Assembly: GCF_027257195.1 (NCBI RefSeq)
Contig: NZ_JAPDFS010000005.1
Location: 44,442-108,441, forward strand
Direction: 5' to 3'
DNA length: 64,000 nt
Source of the DNA: Halorubrum sp. F4
GTDB lineage: Archaea; Halobacteriota; Halobacteria; Halobacteriales; Haloferacaceae
Shown here: positions 1 to 8,693 of the stretch, piece by piece
Position numbering within the stretch: the stretch's first letter is position 1
Layout of the letters: the number at the start of each line of letters is the position of its first letter
Program-made: the position numbers and the translations under genes
The notes under the pieces: generated by a model
Told to the model about the DNA's origin: nothing
The model's database searches: none
What the model saw: only the letters and a program-made list of their open reading frames with translations

Positions 1-209
1 GCGATGAGGTAGTTGTCCCACGGGGTCGTGTACGCGAGCGCGACGACCGTGATCACGACCACTCCCGCCCAGTAGTGGCGCCAGCCGTGGAGCCGTTGGT
101 CCGGAGTCCCGACGGCCGATGACCGGCTCACGAAGCCGGTCGCGATCAGGAACAGCACCGCCGGGACGAGGAACGCGAGGTGGAACTGGAGATAGGTGAA
201 CGGGATCAT
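1..209 (-). CDS. crtY: Lycopene beta-cyclase (CrtY-type), N-terminal part
   Basis: Only the first 69 codons are in the window; the gene runs off the left edge. The ATG at 209 opens a hydrophobic protein whose first helix begins MIPFTYLQFHLAFL, and a second helix ends in a TTPWDNYLI-type segment. That PWDN element is typical of the small membrane-bound lycopene cyclase domains (CrtYc/CrtYd family) that are fused into one protein in haloarchaea. The enzyme cyclises lycopene to beta-carotene, the precursor cleaved to retinal. Lying just downstream of bop on the same strand, it would supply the chromophore pathway. I see no clear TATA box in the 197 bases before it, so it may be co-transcribed with bop. 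Family assignment rests on a short fragment. Confidence 0.75.
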   Translation of the reverse strand, partial: MIPFTYLQFHLAFLVPAVLFLIATGFVSRSSAVGTPDQRLHGWRHYWAGVVVITVVALAYTTPWDNYLI

Positions 210-406
210 CGTGGATCGTCGTTGTGGTGGACGTGGCGTTGCGGGAGTCGTGGCGGTCCGCCGTCGCGGGAGCCGTGGCGATTCGTCGTCGATCCGTCTC
301 GGGACGGCGTTCGTGGATCGGGCGTGAGCGATCCGGACGCGTCCCGAACGATGGTCCGCGTGTCGTCGACTCCGACGCGGTCAGTCGGCCGGAATCGCCG
401 ACGCGA

Positions 407-1144
407 TCAGTCCGCGGGGGACGCCGATCCCGCGGCGTCGAGCACCTCGCGGCTCGACAACAGAATGATCCCGAACCCGACCTTCGCGACCAGGTCCAGT
501 ACCATGAATCCGGCCGTCTCGATGTTCAGCGAGACGATCCCGAGGCCCTCGGTTCCGAGGATCCACCAGACCGGATAGACCAACCAGATGACCACGATCA
601 GCGTCCGCAGGGTGCTGAACGTCGAGGCCGCCCCACCGGACAGCCGGCTCGCCTTCTCGTCGAGCGAGCCGTACAACATGTACAACAACACGAGCAGGAA
701 GCCGGTCGAGACGCCCCACCAGATCAGCCGCTGGCCGCCGGCCGAGAGCACGGCGGCGCTGGTCGACAGCGTCGCGACCGCGCCGGTGCCGATCATGAGC
801 ACGTCGAGCCCGACCAGCGAGGCGAGTTGGTTTCGGTTCGCCCCGACGAGGAGGCCGAGGTCGATGAGCAACAGCGGCGTCGTGAACAGCCAGTCGGTGT
901 ACCGCGCCCAGTAGATGGGCACCTCCTCGCCGCCGAGTTCTATCGTGGTCAGCCCGAAGCCGAGCGCCATCGCGAGGTAGTTGACGAACGCGATGGCGGT
1001 GATGAATATCGTGACGATGTAGAACTCCTGACGACGTCTGTCAGTCTCGCCCCAGCCCCTAGCGATGAAGTACAGCATCCCCAGGAACATGCCGAGCGTA
1101 CCGATCCAGAGCCATACGCCTTCGGTGCCGGGTTGTGCTGTCAT
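407..1144 (-). CDS. bop: Bacteriorhodopsin, light-driven proton pump
   Basis: A seven-helix retinal protein of 245 residues. The helix C segment [17 protein letters not shown] carries Arg81, Asp84 (Schiff-base counter-ion and proton acceptor, Asp85 of Halobacterium) and Asp95 (proton donor, Asp96). The retinal lysine is Lys221 in helix G (DLVAKVGFG). The extracellular release glutamates are present in GTEGLG and IETAG. This set specifies an outward proton pump rather than a halorhodopsin or sensory rhodopsin. From memory it resembles Haloarcula HmBRI more than Halobacterium Bop, including the short N-terminus ([13 protein letters not shown]). I chose the ATG at 1144 over an in-frame ATG at 1159 for that reason and because the promoter spacing fits a nearly leaderless start. 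Confidence 0.96.
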   Translation of the reverse strand: MTAQPGTEGVWLWIGTLGMFLGMLYFIARGWGETDRRRQEFYIVTIFITAIAFVNYLAMALGFGLTTIELGGEEVPIYWARYTDWLFTTPLLLIDLGLLVGANRNQLASLVGLDVLMIGTGAVATLSTSAAVLSAGGQRLIWWGVSTGFLLVLLYMLYGSLDEKASRLSGGAASTFSTLRTLIVVIWLVYPVWWILGTEGLGIVSLNIETAGFMVLDLVAKVGFGIILLSSREVLDAAGSASPAD

Positions 1145-1171
1145 ACGACGATCGATCATACGAATTCGTCG

Positions 1172-1201
1172 CTAGTAAACGAAGTACACAACTGGTTAGG
1201 T
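1172..1201 (-). promoter_or_regulatory. bop promoter with Bat-type upstream activator sequence
   Basis: Read on the minus strand, 1201-1187 is ACCTAACCAGTTGTG. The published Bat activator consensus of Halobacterium, as I recall it, is ACC-N2-ACTAGTT-N-GG; this site differs at two positions. It is followed by a TATA-like box TTTACTAG (1179-1172) placed about 26 bases before the bop ATG at 1144. The arrangement, activator box directly upstream of TATA and a near-leaderless start, matches the characterised Halobacterium bop promoter. Confidence 0.8.
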
Positions 1202-1268
1202 ATCTCCCGATCCGCGGCAACCAGCCTCCTTCCCGGCGGCCAACCACCCTCCCGACGGCCGGTCCCGC

Positions 1269-2960
1269 CTATCGCTCGAACAGCGCCGTCGCGAGCTTTC
1301 GCTGTGCCGCACGGAGATGCTGGTGGAACGTCGAACGGGAGACACCCATCGACTCGGCGAGCTCGTCGCCGCTCGTTCCGTGAGGCCACTCGAAGTACCC
1401 GGCCGTATGTGCGCGAACGAGTGCGGCTCGCTGTCGCTCCGTCAGTCGCGACTCGATCTCGGCGACGAACTCGTGGCGGGTCTCGTGACGCCGCTCGTGG
1501 CGACGATACTCGACGAGATCCGCCGTCTCGAACCGATCCATCGCGTCGTTTGCGAGCGAGCGTGCGAGCTCTTCCCGGCCGACTTCGACGGTCGTGGTGG
1601 CGATTCCCCTCTCGAGTTCCCAGCCACACAGCTCGCCGCTGTACTCCCGGAGCAGGTCGCGGAGCGACGCGTCACCGACCGACAGCTCGATGACGGGTAC
1701 GTTGGTCCCCTGAGCGAGCACCGCGTGGACCACGATCCCCGTCTCCTCGGCAGCCGCGTGGATCGTCTCGACGTCGACGTCCCCCGCGTCCGCGAGTTCG
1801 AACAGCAACGACCGCTCCTCACGGTCGCCGACCCGCCCGACGTACTGGAGCCCACGGGACAGCGCCTCGGCGAAGGCGGCGAGTGGATGGCCATCGATCG
1901 CGAGCCGAAACTGGACCACTTCGTCACCGTGGAGCGTTCGCTGGCTCTCGAGGGCATTGAGACCGATCGCCACGATCCGGCCCACCGTCGCCAACACGTC
2001 GCGTTCGTGCTCCCGGAACTCCGCGGTCCGGACGTACACGGCGATGGCGCCGTACGTCGCCGTTCCGAAATACAGCGGCACGCCGGCGACCGCGGCGGCC
2101 GCAGTCGACTCCGCCGACTCGATCGGTTCGAGATGGACGGAGCGATCGTCAAACGCCGCCGTGATCGCGGCCTCGACTCCCCGATCGCCGGGGCCGTCGA
2201 TCGCCACCTGGAGCGTCTCGGCGTCCGAGCCGGTCGATCCCGCGGCGACTCTCGAGGCGATCGTCTCCGAGGCGGGATCGTACGTGCCGATCCACGCGCC
2301 GGCATAGGTGTTCGAGAGGCTCCGGACGACCGCCCGTTCGAGCTCCGTTCGCGAGGAGGCGCGAGCGACGGCCTCGCTGACGTCGGCGACCACACCGTCG
2401 AGGCGTTCCAGCAAGCGTCGCTGGACGTTCCGTTCGTGTTCGATCCGGGAGGCCCGGTCCGCCGCCGCCTGCTCGGCGCGCTTTCGACGCGTGACGTCCT
2501 GTTGGAAGCCGACGTAGTAGACGATCTCGTCGGCGTCGTTCCGTAACGGAGCGATGGTCACCTCGTTCCAGAACAGTTCCCCGCTTCGCCGATAGTTGCG
2601 GAGTTCGACGGTCGTGGCCGTCCCGTCCTCGATGGCGGTACGCATCCGTCTGACGGGCTTCTCGCGGGTCGCCTCACCCTGGAGGAACCGACAGTTCCTC
2701 CCGACCGCGTACGACGGAGGATAGCCGGTGATACGCTCGAAGGCGGCGTTCGCGTAGATCAACGGCATGTCCGGCCGCGTCGCGTCCGCGACGGTGATCC
2801 CCACCGGGGCTTCGTCCATCGTGCGGGTCTTCAGCGACTCGTCGACCGCGTCGGTGCTCGCCGACGTCGTCGGATCTCCCTCCCGTGAACCTCGATCGAG
2901 CGTCGGCTCCGGCCCGAGGTTCGGCTCCGAATCGACGTCCGGCTCGCTCGACCGTGTCAT
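1269..2960 (-). CDS. bat: Bacterioopsin transcriptional activator Bat (PAS/LOV-GAF-HTH)
   Basis: A 563-residue soluble regulator. Residues about 45-165 form a PAS domain followed by a PAC segment. It contains GRNCRFLQG with Cys90, then LRNYRRSGELFWNE and FQQDVT, the pattern of flavin-binding LOV domains. A GAF-like domain follows (about 195-340), then a haloarchaeal output domain, and a C-terminal HTH_10 helix-turn-helix (LTERQRAALVRA, then GDELAESMGVSRSTFHQHLR). Bat activates bop in low oxygen and light. The start at 2960 was chosen because the upstream extension overlaps atpB and has shadow-like composition. It ends 67 bases before the bop activator site, so regulator and target are adjacent on the same strand. 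Confidence 0.93.
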   Translation of the reverse strand: MTRSSEPDVDSEPNLGPEPTLDRGSREGDPTTSASTDAVDESLKTRTMDEAPVGITVADATRPDMPLIYANAAFERITGYPPSYAVGRNCRFLQGEATREKPVRRMRTAIEDGTATTVELRNYRRSGELFWNEVTIAPLRNDADEIVYYVGFQQDVTRRKRAEQAAADRASRIEHERNVQRRLLERLDGVVADVSEAVARASSRTELERAVVRSLSNTYAGAWIGTYDPASETIASRVAAGSTGSDAETLQVAIDGPGDRGVEAAITAAFDDRSVHLEPIESAESTAAAAVAGVPLYFGTATYGAIAVYVRTAEFREHERDVLATVGRIVAIGLNALESQRTLHGDEVVQFRLAIDGHPLAAFAEALSRGLQYVGRVGDREERSLLFELADAGDVDVETIHAAAEETGIVVHAVLAQGTNVPVIELSVGDASLRDLLREYSGELCGWELERGIATTTVEVGREELARSLANDAMDRFETADLVEYRRHERRHETRHEFVAEIESRLTERQRAALVRAHTAGYFEWPHGTSGDELAESMGVSRSTFHQHLRAAQRKLATALFER

Positions 2961-3079
2961 GTATGCAGACGGTGCCGAAGCCACAAAACGTGTGCGGCGG
3001 ATACGGAGGAGACGCGTCGCTCGTGGGCGTACGGCGTCCCCGATCCGAAGTCGTGCCGATGAAAAGTGGGTCCGGAGCG

Positions 3080-4504
3080 TCAGTCCGCGGCTTCGACGAC
3101 TTCGCGCTCGGAGTCGTCCTCGCGGTAGTACTCCTCGATGAACTCCTCGTCGACGCGGTTGAGTTCCTCCTTCGGCAGCATCGAGAGGAGGTCCCAACCG
3201 ATCTCGAGTGTCTCCTCGAGGTCACGGTTCGTCTCAAAGCCCTGGTCGACGAACTCCGTCTCGAAGGCGTCCGCGAAGTCGAGGTACTTGTTGTCACGCT
3301 CGGAGAGCGCCTCGCGACCGACGATGTTCACGAGGTCGCGGAGGTCCTCGCCCTCCGCGTACGCCGCGTACATCTGGTCGGAGACGCCGCCGTGGTCCGC
3401 GCGGGTCAGCCCCTCGCCGATCCCGTCGTCCATCAGCCGTGAGAGGCTTGGGAGGACGTTCACCGGCGGCTCGAGTCCCTGACTGTTGAGGTCGGGGTCG
3501 ACGTAGATCTGTCCCTCCGTGATGTACCCGGTCAGGTCCGGGATCGGGTGGGTGTCGTCGTCGCCGGGCATGGTGAGGATCGGGATCTGCGTGACCGAGC
3601 CCTCGCGGCCCTGGATCCGTCCCGCCCGCTCGTACAGCTGTGCCAGGTCGGTGTACATGTACCCGGGGTAGCCACGCCGGCCCGGGACCTCCTCGCGTGC
3701 CGCGCCGATCTCACGGAGCGCCTCGCAGTAGTTCGTCATGTCCGTGAGGATGACGAGCACGTGGTAGTCCTTCTCGAAGGCGAGGTACTCGGCCGTCGTC
3801 AGGACCATCCGCGGGGTGACCGTCCGCTCGACCGCGGGGTCGTCCGCGAGGTTCATGAAGACGACGGAGCGCTCGAGCGCGCCGGTGCGTTCGAAGTCCT
3901 CCATGAACTCGTTGGCCTCCTCGGCGGTGATCCCCATCGCGCCGAAGATGACGGCGAACTCGGAGCCCTCCTCGTCGTCGCCGCTCTCCTCCTCTTCCGG
4001 CACGCTCGCCTGCCGGGCGATCTGCATCGCCAGTTCGCTGTGCGGCTGGCCCGAGCTCGAGAAGATCGGGAGCTTCTGTCCCCGAACGAGGGTGTTCATG
4101 CCGTCGATGGCGGAGACGCCCGTCTCGATGAACTCCTCGGGATACTCCCTCGAGTACGGGTTGATCGCCGCGCCGACGATGTCCTGTCGCTCCTCCGGGA
4201 CGATCTCCGGGCCGTCGTCGATCGGGCGGCCGGAGCCGTCGAGCACCCGCCCGAGGAGGTCCTCGGTGACGGGCATCTTCATCGTCTCGCCCAGGAACCG
4301 GACGGACGCGTTCTGGTCGATACCGGAGGTGCCCTCGAAGACCTGGATGGCGACGACGCCCTCCGAGGACTCGAGCACCTGACCGCGCAGCGTCTCCCCC
4401 TGTGCCGTCTCGATCTCGACGATCTCGTCGTAGCCGATGGCCTCGTCGACCTCGGCGTACACGAGGGGGCCGCTGATCTCGGTGATGGTTTGATACTCTT
4501 TCAT
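3080..4504 (-). CDS. atpB: A-type ATP synthase subunit B
   Basis: The 474-residue non-catalytic regulatory subunit of the A1 head, alternating with subunit A in the hexamer. It shows the usual family landmarks: [16 protein letters not shown] at the N-terminus, [31 protein letters not shown], and the [12 protein letters not shown] segment. As expected for subunit B it lacks a Walker A loop. It starts 3 bases after the atpA stop, so the two are translated together. It is the last atp gene here; the next gene downstream on the strand is bat, where most haloarchaea have atpD. An acidic insert ([12 protein letters not shown], around residues 168-182) is a plausible salt adaptation. Confidence 0.97.
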   Translation of the reverse strand: MKEYQTITEISGPLVYAEVDEAIGYDEIVEIETAQGETLRGQVLESSEGVVAIQVFEGTSGIDQNASVRFLGETMKMPVTEDLLGRVLDGSGRPIDDGPEIVPEERQDIVGAAINPYSREYPEEFIETGVSAIDGMNTLVRGQKLPIFSSSGQPHSELAMQIARQASVPEEEESGDDEEGSEFAVIFGAMGITAEEANEFMEDFERTGALERSVVFMNLADDPAVERTVTPRMVLTTAEYLAFEKDYHVLVILTDMTNYCEALREIGAAREEVPGRRGYPGYMYTDLAQLYERAGRIQGREGSVTQIPILTMPGDDDTHPIPDLTGYITEGQIYVDPDLNSQGLEPPVNVLPSLSRLMDDGIGEGLTRADHGGVSDQMYAAYAEGEDLRDLVNIVGREALSERDNKYLDFADAFETEFVDQGFETNRDLEETLEIGWDLLSMLPKEELNRVDEEFIEEYYREDDSEREVVEAAD

Positions 4505-4507
4505 GGT

Positions 4508-6280
4508 TCAGTAGAGGCTCCGAAGCTCCTCCGTGATGTCCGCTTTCAGCTCCTCGACGTACTCCTCGTAGTCCTCCTGGACGCCGATCCGGTTGATCCG
4601 CGGGACGGACTCGATGTCGATGATCTCCTCGACGGGGACCCCCGCCTCCAGCGCGTCGAACGCCTCGTCGTTGAACGTCTCGATCGTGGTCAACATGAGG
4701 TACGTCTTCTCCGGCGGACAGTAGGTGTCAACCGGGTGGAACGCGTTCTGCTGGAGGTATGCCTCGCGCAGATAGCGGGCGACCTCGAGGGTGAGCTGCT
4801 GGTCGTCCGGCAGCGCGTCCTTGCCGACCAGCTGGACGATCTCCTGGAGCTCCGTCTCCTCGTCGAGCACGTCGACGGCCCACTGGCGCTTCTCGGGCCA
4901 GTCCTCCTCGACGTTCTCCTGGAACCAGGGGTCGAGCTGGTTCTTGTACAGCGAGTACGACTCGTTCCAGTTGATCGACGGGAAGTGCCGCCGTTCGGCC
5001 AGGTCCGCGTCGAGCGCCCAGAACGTCTTCACGATGCGCAGCGTGTTCTGCGTGACCGGCTCCGAGAAGTCGCCGCCGGGCGGGCTCACCGCGCCGATCG
5101 CCGAGACGGAGCCCTCCGTCCCGTTGACGTTCTCGAAGTAGCCGGCCCGCTCGTAGAACTGCGCCAGGCGGGCGGCGAGGTACGCGGGGTACCCCTCCTC
5201 GCCGGGCATCTCCTCGAGCCGCGAGGAGATCTCGCGCATCGCCTCCGCCCACCGCGAGGTGGAGTCGGCCATGAGCGCCACGTCGTATCCCATGTCGCGG
5301 TAGTACTCCGCGATCGTGATCCCCGTGTAGATACAGGACTCACGCGCCGCGACGGGCATGTTCGACGTGTTCGCGATGAGCGAGGTCCGGGCCATGAGCG
5401 GGTTGCCGTTGGCCGGGTCCTCGAGCTCGGGGAAGTCCTCGATGACCTCCGTCATCTCGTTGCCGCGCTCGCCGCAGCCGACGTAGACGATGATGTCGGC
5501 GTCGGCGTACTTCGCGAGCTGGTGTTGGGTGACCGTCTTCCCCGAGCCGAACGGCCCCGGGATGGCGGCCGTTCCGCCCTTCGCGATGGGGAACAGCCCG
5601 TCGAGGATGCGCTGGCCGGACACCAGCGGCGTCCGGGGCGTCTTCTTGTTCGCGGAGGGTCGGGGCTCGCGAACCGGCCACTCCTGGTGCATCGTGACTT
5701 CCGTCCCGTTGGAGAGTTCCGCCACCGGCTCGGTGACGTCGAAGGAGCCGGCCTCGATGGTGACGACCTCCGCGGTCTCACCCTCCTCGAGGGCGTCCGG
5801 GGGCACCATGACCTTGTGGTCGATGGTGACCGTCTCCTCGACGACGCCGACCACGTCGCCGCGGCCGACCTCGTCGCCGACCTCGACGAGCGGCTCGAAC
5901 TCCCACTCCTTCTCGAGGTCGATGCCGGGCGCGTCGACCCCGCGATCGAGGTAGGGACTTCCCATCTTGCCCTCCAGCACGTCCAGGGGTCGCTGGACGC
6001 CGTCGTAGATGGCGTCCAGCATTCCCGGACCAAGGTCGACCGACAGCGGCTCGCCCGTGTTCTCGACGGGTTCGCCGGGGCCGACCCCGGAGGTCTCCTC
6101 GTACACCTGAACCGTCGTGATGTTGCCCTCGATCTCGATCACTTCCCCCATGAGGCCTTCGTCGCCGACGTAGACGACGTCGTTCATGCGGGCGTCGAGA
6201 TCGCGAGCGCTCACGACCGGACCGCTCACGCTTTGGATGACACCGTCACCGGTGGTCTCCGTGGATTCTGCTTTGCTCAT
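4508..6280 (-). CDS. atpA: A-type ATP synthase subunit A (catalytic)
   Basis: The 590-residue catalytic subunit. Walker A GPFGSGKT lies at residues 242-249 with Lys248; the following [13 protein letters not shown] and the [10 protein letters not shown] segment (Walker B and arginine-rich region) are intact. The long non-homologous region typical of A/V-type A subunits is present around residues 120-190. Cytoplasmic, part of the A1 head that converts proton gradient into ATP. Length fits the family and I see no intein, although catalytic A/V subunits are a known intein site. One base separates it from the atpF stop. Confidence 0.97.
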   Translation of the reverse strand: MSKAESTETTGDGVIQSVSGPVVSARDLDARMNDVVYVGDEGLMGEVIEIEGNITTVQVYEETSGVGPGEPVENTGEPLSVDLGPGMLDAIYDGVQRPLDVLEGKMGSPYLDRGVDAPGIDLEKEWEFEPLVEVGDEVGRGDVVGVVEETVTIDHKVMVPPDALEEGETAEVVTIEAGSFDVTEPVAELSNGTEVTMHQEWPVREPRPSANKKTPRTPLVSGQRILDGLFPIAKGGTAAIPGPFGSGKTVTQHQLAKYADADIIVYVGCGERGNEMTEVIEDFPELEDPANGNPLMARTSLIANTSNMPVAARESCIYTGITIAEYYRDMGYDVALMADSTSRWAEAMREISSRLEEMPGEEGYPAYLAARLAQFYERAGYFENVNGTEGSVSAIGAVSPPGGDFSEPVTQNTLRIVKTFWALDADLAERRHFPSINWNESYSLYKNQLDPWFQENVEEDWPEKRQWAVDVLDEETELQEIVQLVGKDALPDDQQLTLEVARYLREAYLQQNAFHPVDTYCPPEKTYLMLTTIETFNDEAFDALEAGVPVEEIIDIESVPRINRIGVQEDYEEYVEELKADITEELRSLY

Positions 6281-6281
6281 G

Positions 6282-6611
6282 TTAGTCGTCCTCCTCCATC
6301 AGGTCGATACCGATGGCTCGTTTGATCTGGTCGCGGAGCCCGCCGCTACCGGCGCCGCCTGCGCCGAGCGTCACGAGCACGGGTTCGATGCTTCCCTCGA
6401 CCCGCTCGCGGGTCCCCCGCGAGAGGTGATCGAGGTCCGCGTCGTGCATCACGATGATGCCCGTCTTCTCGTCCTCGAGCGTCCGTTCGACGGCGTCGTC
6501 GAGCCGCTCGTCCTTCTCGTCGTCCGGCACGTTCTCGAACTTGCGGACGCCGGCGAGCCGGAATCCCGTCGTGAACTCCGGACTGCCGACGACGGCGATC
6601 TCCTGGCTCAT
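6282..6611 (-). CDS. atpF: A-type ATP synthase subunit F
   Basis: A 109-residue central-stalk subunit. [21 protein letters not shown] and the [12 protein letters not shown] segment match archaeal AtpF, a CheY-like fold that sits with subunit D in the rotor shaft. Its ATG overlaps the end of atpC by four bases, a translational coupling arrangement. Because its usual shaft partner AtpD is not in this window, D must be encoded elsewhere. Confidence 0.94.
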   Translation of the reverse strand: MSQEIAVVGSPEFTTGFRLAGVRKFENVPDDEKDERLDDAVERTLEDEKTGIIVMHDADLDHLSRGTRERVEGSIEPVLVTLGAGGAGSGGLRDQIKRAIGIDLMEEDD

Positions 6612-7654
6612 GTTATCACCAGCTCCGATTCGATGTCGTCGGCCGACAGACCGGCCTCCTTCCCGCGGGCGATGGCGCGGATGTTCTCCACCTCGCGCTC
6701 CTTCGCGAGGATGTACGAGATGACCGGCGTCACCGACACCGGGTGAACCGTGCCGAGCCGGTCGCCGTACGCCAACAGCGCGGCGTCGGTCGCGTGCTCG
6801 AACGCGATCAGGCTGTTCGCCTCCTCGAGTTCGCGCAGCGCCGGACCGAGCTGGTCGGCGTACCCGCTCTCCGCGATGTACTCGACGAGCTCGTCGACGT
6901 TCCGGGCGAGCCGGGCGAGCGTGTCACGGGTGAACAGCTCGCCGCCCTCGATGAAGTACTCCGCGGGGTCTATCTCGGCGCCCGAACGGGCGAGCCGGAG
7001 CGCGTTCGTCGCGTTCCGGAAGTCGACCTCCGCCTTGAGGAACGCCTCGTACTGCCGGATCGGCTCGCCGCCGGGCAGGTTCTCGAGGAGACGCTCGTAG
7101 AAGACGCGGTCGACCGCGTTCTCGAGGGGGACGAGCACGTCCGACTCCTCGTACTCCGCGTACGCGTCACGGAGCGGGTCTCCGTAGATCGTGTCCTCGA
7201 GGACCTCGACGACGGCGTCGATCGAGTCCGCCTCGAGCAGCCGCCGGATCCGGCGGTCGTCGAACTCGCCGGCCCGGATGAGGTCGGACTCGATCTCCCC
7301 CTGGCTCGCGCCGGTGTAGACGCCGCGGATCACGGTCTTCACGTTCCACGCGTCGAACTTCCGGAGGTACCGGGCGATCAGGTCGTACAGCGCGCCCTCG
7401 CTCCAGTCGAGGATCCCCTCGAACTGCTTCGCGAGGTTCGCGTTCAGCGCGTACTCGATGAGGTCGACGCCGCCGTGGCGGCTCCCCAAGGCGTTGATCT
7501 CGGCCTCGTAGCTCGATTCCTCCATGAACCGGGCGATCTCGGCGGGCGTCATCCGGACCAACTTGCGGTACTCCTCGTCCCCGTAGAGCTGGCCGCGGCG
7601 GGCGCGAACCCGCGCGACGACGAACTCCGGGTTCGAGCTGCCGGCGGCGCTCAT
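6608..7654 (-). CDS. atpC: A-type ATP synthase subunit C
   Basis: A 348-residue, largely helical protein of the V-type subunit d / archaeal AtpC family, the socket linking the central stalk to the membrane c-ring. Evidence is its position between atpE and atpF, its length, and conserved elements such as YGDEEYRKLVRM near the N-terminus and the LLAYGDRLGTVHPVSVTPVI segment near the C-terminus. It overlaps atpE and atpF by four bases on each side. Confidence 0.93.
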   Translation of the reverse strand: MSAAGSSNPEFVVARVRARRGQLYGDEEYRKLVRMTPAEIARFMEESSYEAEINALGSRHGGVDLIEYALNANLAKQFEGILDWSEGALYDLIARYLRKFDAWNVKTVIRGVYTGASQGEIESDLIRAGEFDDRRIRRLLEADSIDAVVEVLEDTIYGDPLRDAYAEYEESDVLVPLENAVDRVFYERLLENLPGGEPIRQYEAFLKAEVDFRNATNALRLARSGAEIDPAEYFIEGGELFTRDTLARLARNVDELVEYIAESGYADQLGPALRELEEANSLIAFEHATDAALLAYGDRLGTVHPVSVTPVISYILAKEREVENIRAIARGKEAGLSADDIESELVIT

Positions 7655-8229
7655 TGGTCGAACAGTCGCTCCGAGACGTGTTTCAACTCGTCGTCCCAGA
7701 CCGTCTCCAGGACCGAGTCGAACGTGTTGTTCACGCGGACGCGGGAGGTGTCGCTCTCGGCGATAACCCCGCCGAGACAGTCGACCTCGCCGTCGACCTG
7801 CGCGTTCCGATCCGCGACGAGCTCCTCGAGGAGGTCGACGTCCTCCGCGCGGGTGTAGACGGCGACGTCCGCGTCGTCGTCGAACTCCGCGAGGCTGGCG
7901 TCGAGGGCCGCCTCGGTCAGCTCGCGCCGGCGGTCGTCCTCGAGGCCGGCGATCGCCTCCTCGACGCCGTCGTAGACGTCCTGAAGGACGTCACGACGCG
8001 CACCGAGCCGCTCCTGTTTGGCCTCGAGCTTGGCCGAGGAGAGCGTCTGCTCGCGCTCCTGGTCGATCTGTCGGTCGACCTCGGCGAGCCGCTCCTCGCG
8101 GATGCGCTCGGCGTCGGCCTCCGCCTCGGCGACGATCTCCTCGGCCTCGGCCTCGGCTTCCTCGCGGATCTCCTCCGCACGCGCGCGGGCTTCGTCTCGA
8201 ACGTCCTCAACGACGGTTTCCAAACTCAT
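7651..8229 (-). CDS. atpE: A-type ATP synthase subunit E
   Basis: A 192-residue peripheral-stalk subunit. The first 100 residues are a highly charged coiled coil rich in Glu, Ala and Arg; the C-terminal half is a compact domain containing CLGGVIAESDTSRVRVNN, which matches archaeal AtpE. It forms a heterodimeric stator with AtpH and binds the top of the A1 head. It starts 21 bases downstream of the atpK stop and overlaps atpC by four bases. Confidence 0.94.
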   Translation of the reverse strand: MSLETVVEDVRDEARARAEEIREEAEAEAEEIVAEAEADAERIREERLAEVDRQIDQEREQTLSSAKLEAKQERLGARRDVLQDVYDGVEEAIAGLEDDRRRELTEAALDASLAEFDDDADVAVYTRAEDVDLLEELVADRNAQVDGEVDCLGGVIAESDTSRVRVNNTFDSVLETVWDDELKHVSERLFDQ

Positions 8230-8250
8230 TGGTGTGAAAGGGAGTGCCGC

Positions 8251-8502
8251 TTAGACGATGAAGACGACGACGAGCGCGAGAATGACGATCGTCTCGGGAA
8301 GGACCGTCAGGATGAGCCCGTTGACGAAGAGGTCGTCGTCCTCGGCCATCGCGCCGACGGCAGCCGAACCGATACCTCGCTCCGCGTATCCCGCACCGAG
8401 AGCGGCGAGCCCGACGGCGAGCGCGGCCGCGGCGCTGGGGTCAGTGAGCGTTCCTCCGGTGGACAGTACGGCGTTCCCGAGTGCGTTGGTAGCTTCAAGC
8501 AT
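8251..8502 (-). CDS. atpK: A-type ATP synthase subunit K (rotor c-ring)
   Basis: An 83-residue proteolipid with two transmembrane helices. Helix 1 contains AAALAVGLAALGAGYAERG, then a polar loop (AEDDD), then helix 2 with the ion-binding Glu70 in LPETIVILAL. Many copies assemble the rotor ring that turns as protons cross through AtpI. The first 20 or so residues are weakly hydrophobic and may be a removable leader or a short periplasmic extension. The gene has a separate TATA-like box upstream, which could raise its expression over its operon neighbours to suit the ring stoichiometry. Confidence 0.95.
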   Translation of the reverse strand: MLEATNALGNAVLSTGGTLTDPSAAAALAVGLAALGAGYAERGIGSAAVGAMAEDDDLFVNGLILTVLPETIVILALVVVFIV

Positions 8503-8693
8503 TGGTAGTAGTTGCGGTTGCTCGTCTCCGAACAGTAGCTAGTTGCCGCCACAGTGGACATAAAGCTTCCCAAAACGACCGACGAGAACCACCGCGAGGA
8601 GACTCAGAAGGGCGATAGAACACGCTCTAGGGAACCGAACGAACGGAGAGGGTACGTCCCGAAACGGCGGGTGACTCGACGTCGACGAACCGG
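8503..8693 (-). promoter_or_regulatory. Spacer between atpI and atpK with a candidate internal promoter
   Basis: The only sizeable gap in the atp operon (191 bases). On the minus strand GCTTTATG at 8566-8559 is a TATA-like box that would start transcription near 8535, leaving a leader of about 33 bases before the atpK ATG. No convincing ORF occupies the gap. A separate start for atpK is an inference from position and box sequence. Confidence 0.5.

Noticed and set aside
3080-3130. Possible AtpD coding sequence hidden after atpB
   Set aside because: The 119 bases to bat are too short and no basic coiled-coil frame is present.
3548-6325. 925-codon open frame on the plus strand across atpB and atpA
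   Set aside because: Antisense shadow of two certain ATP synthase genes. High-GC third positions remove stops from opposite frames; the protein is all Leu/Val/Arg/Asp/Glu with no domain.
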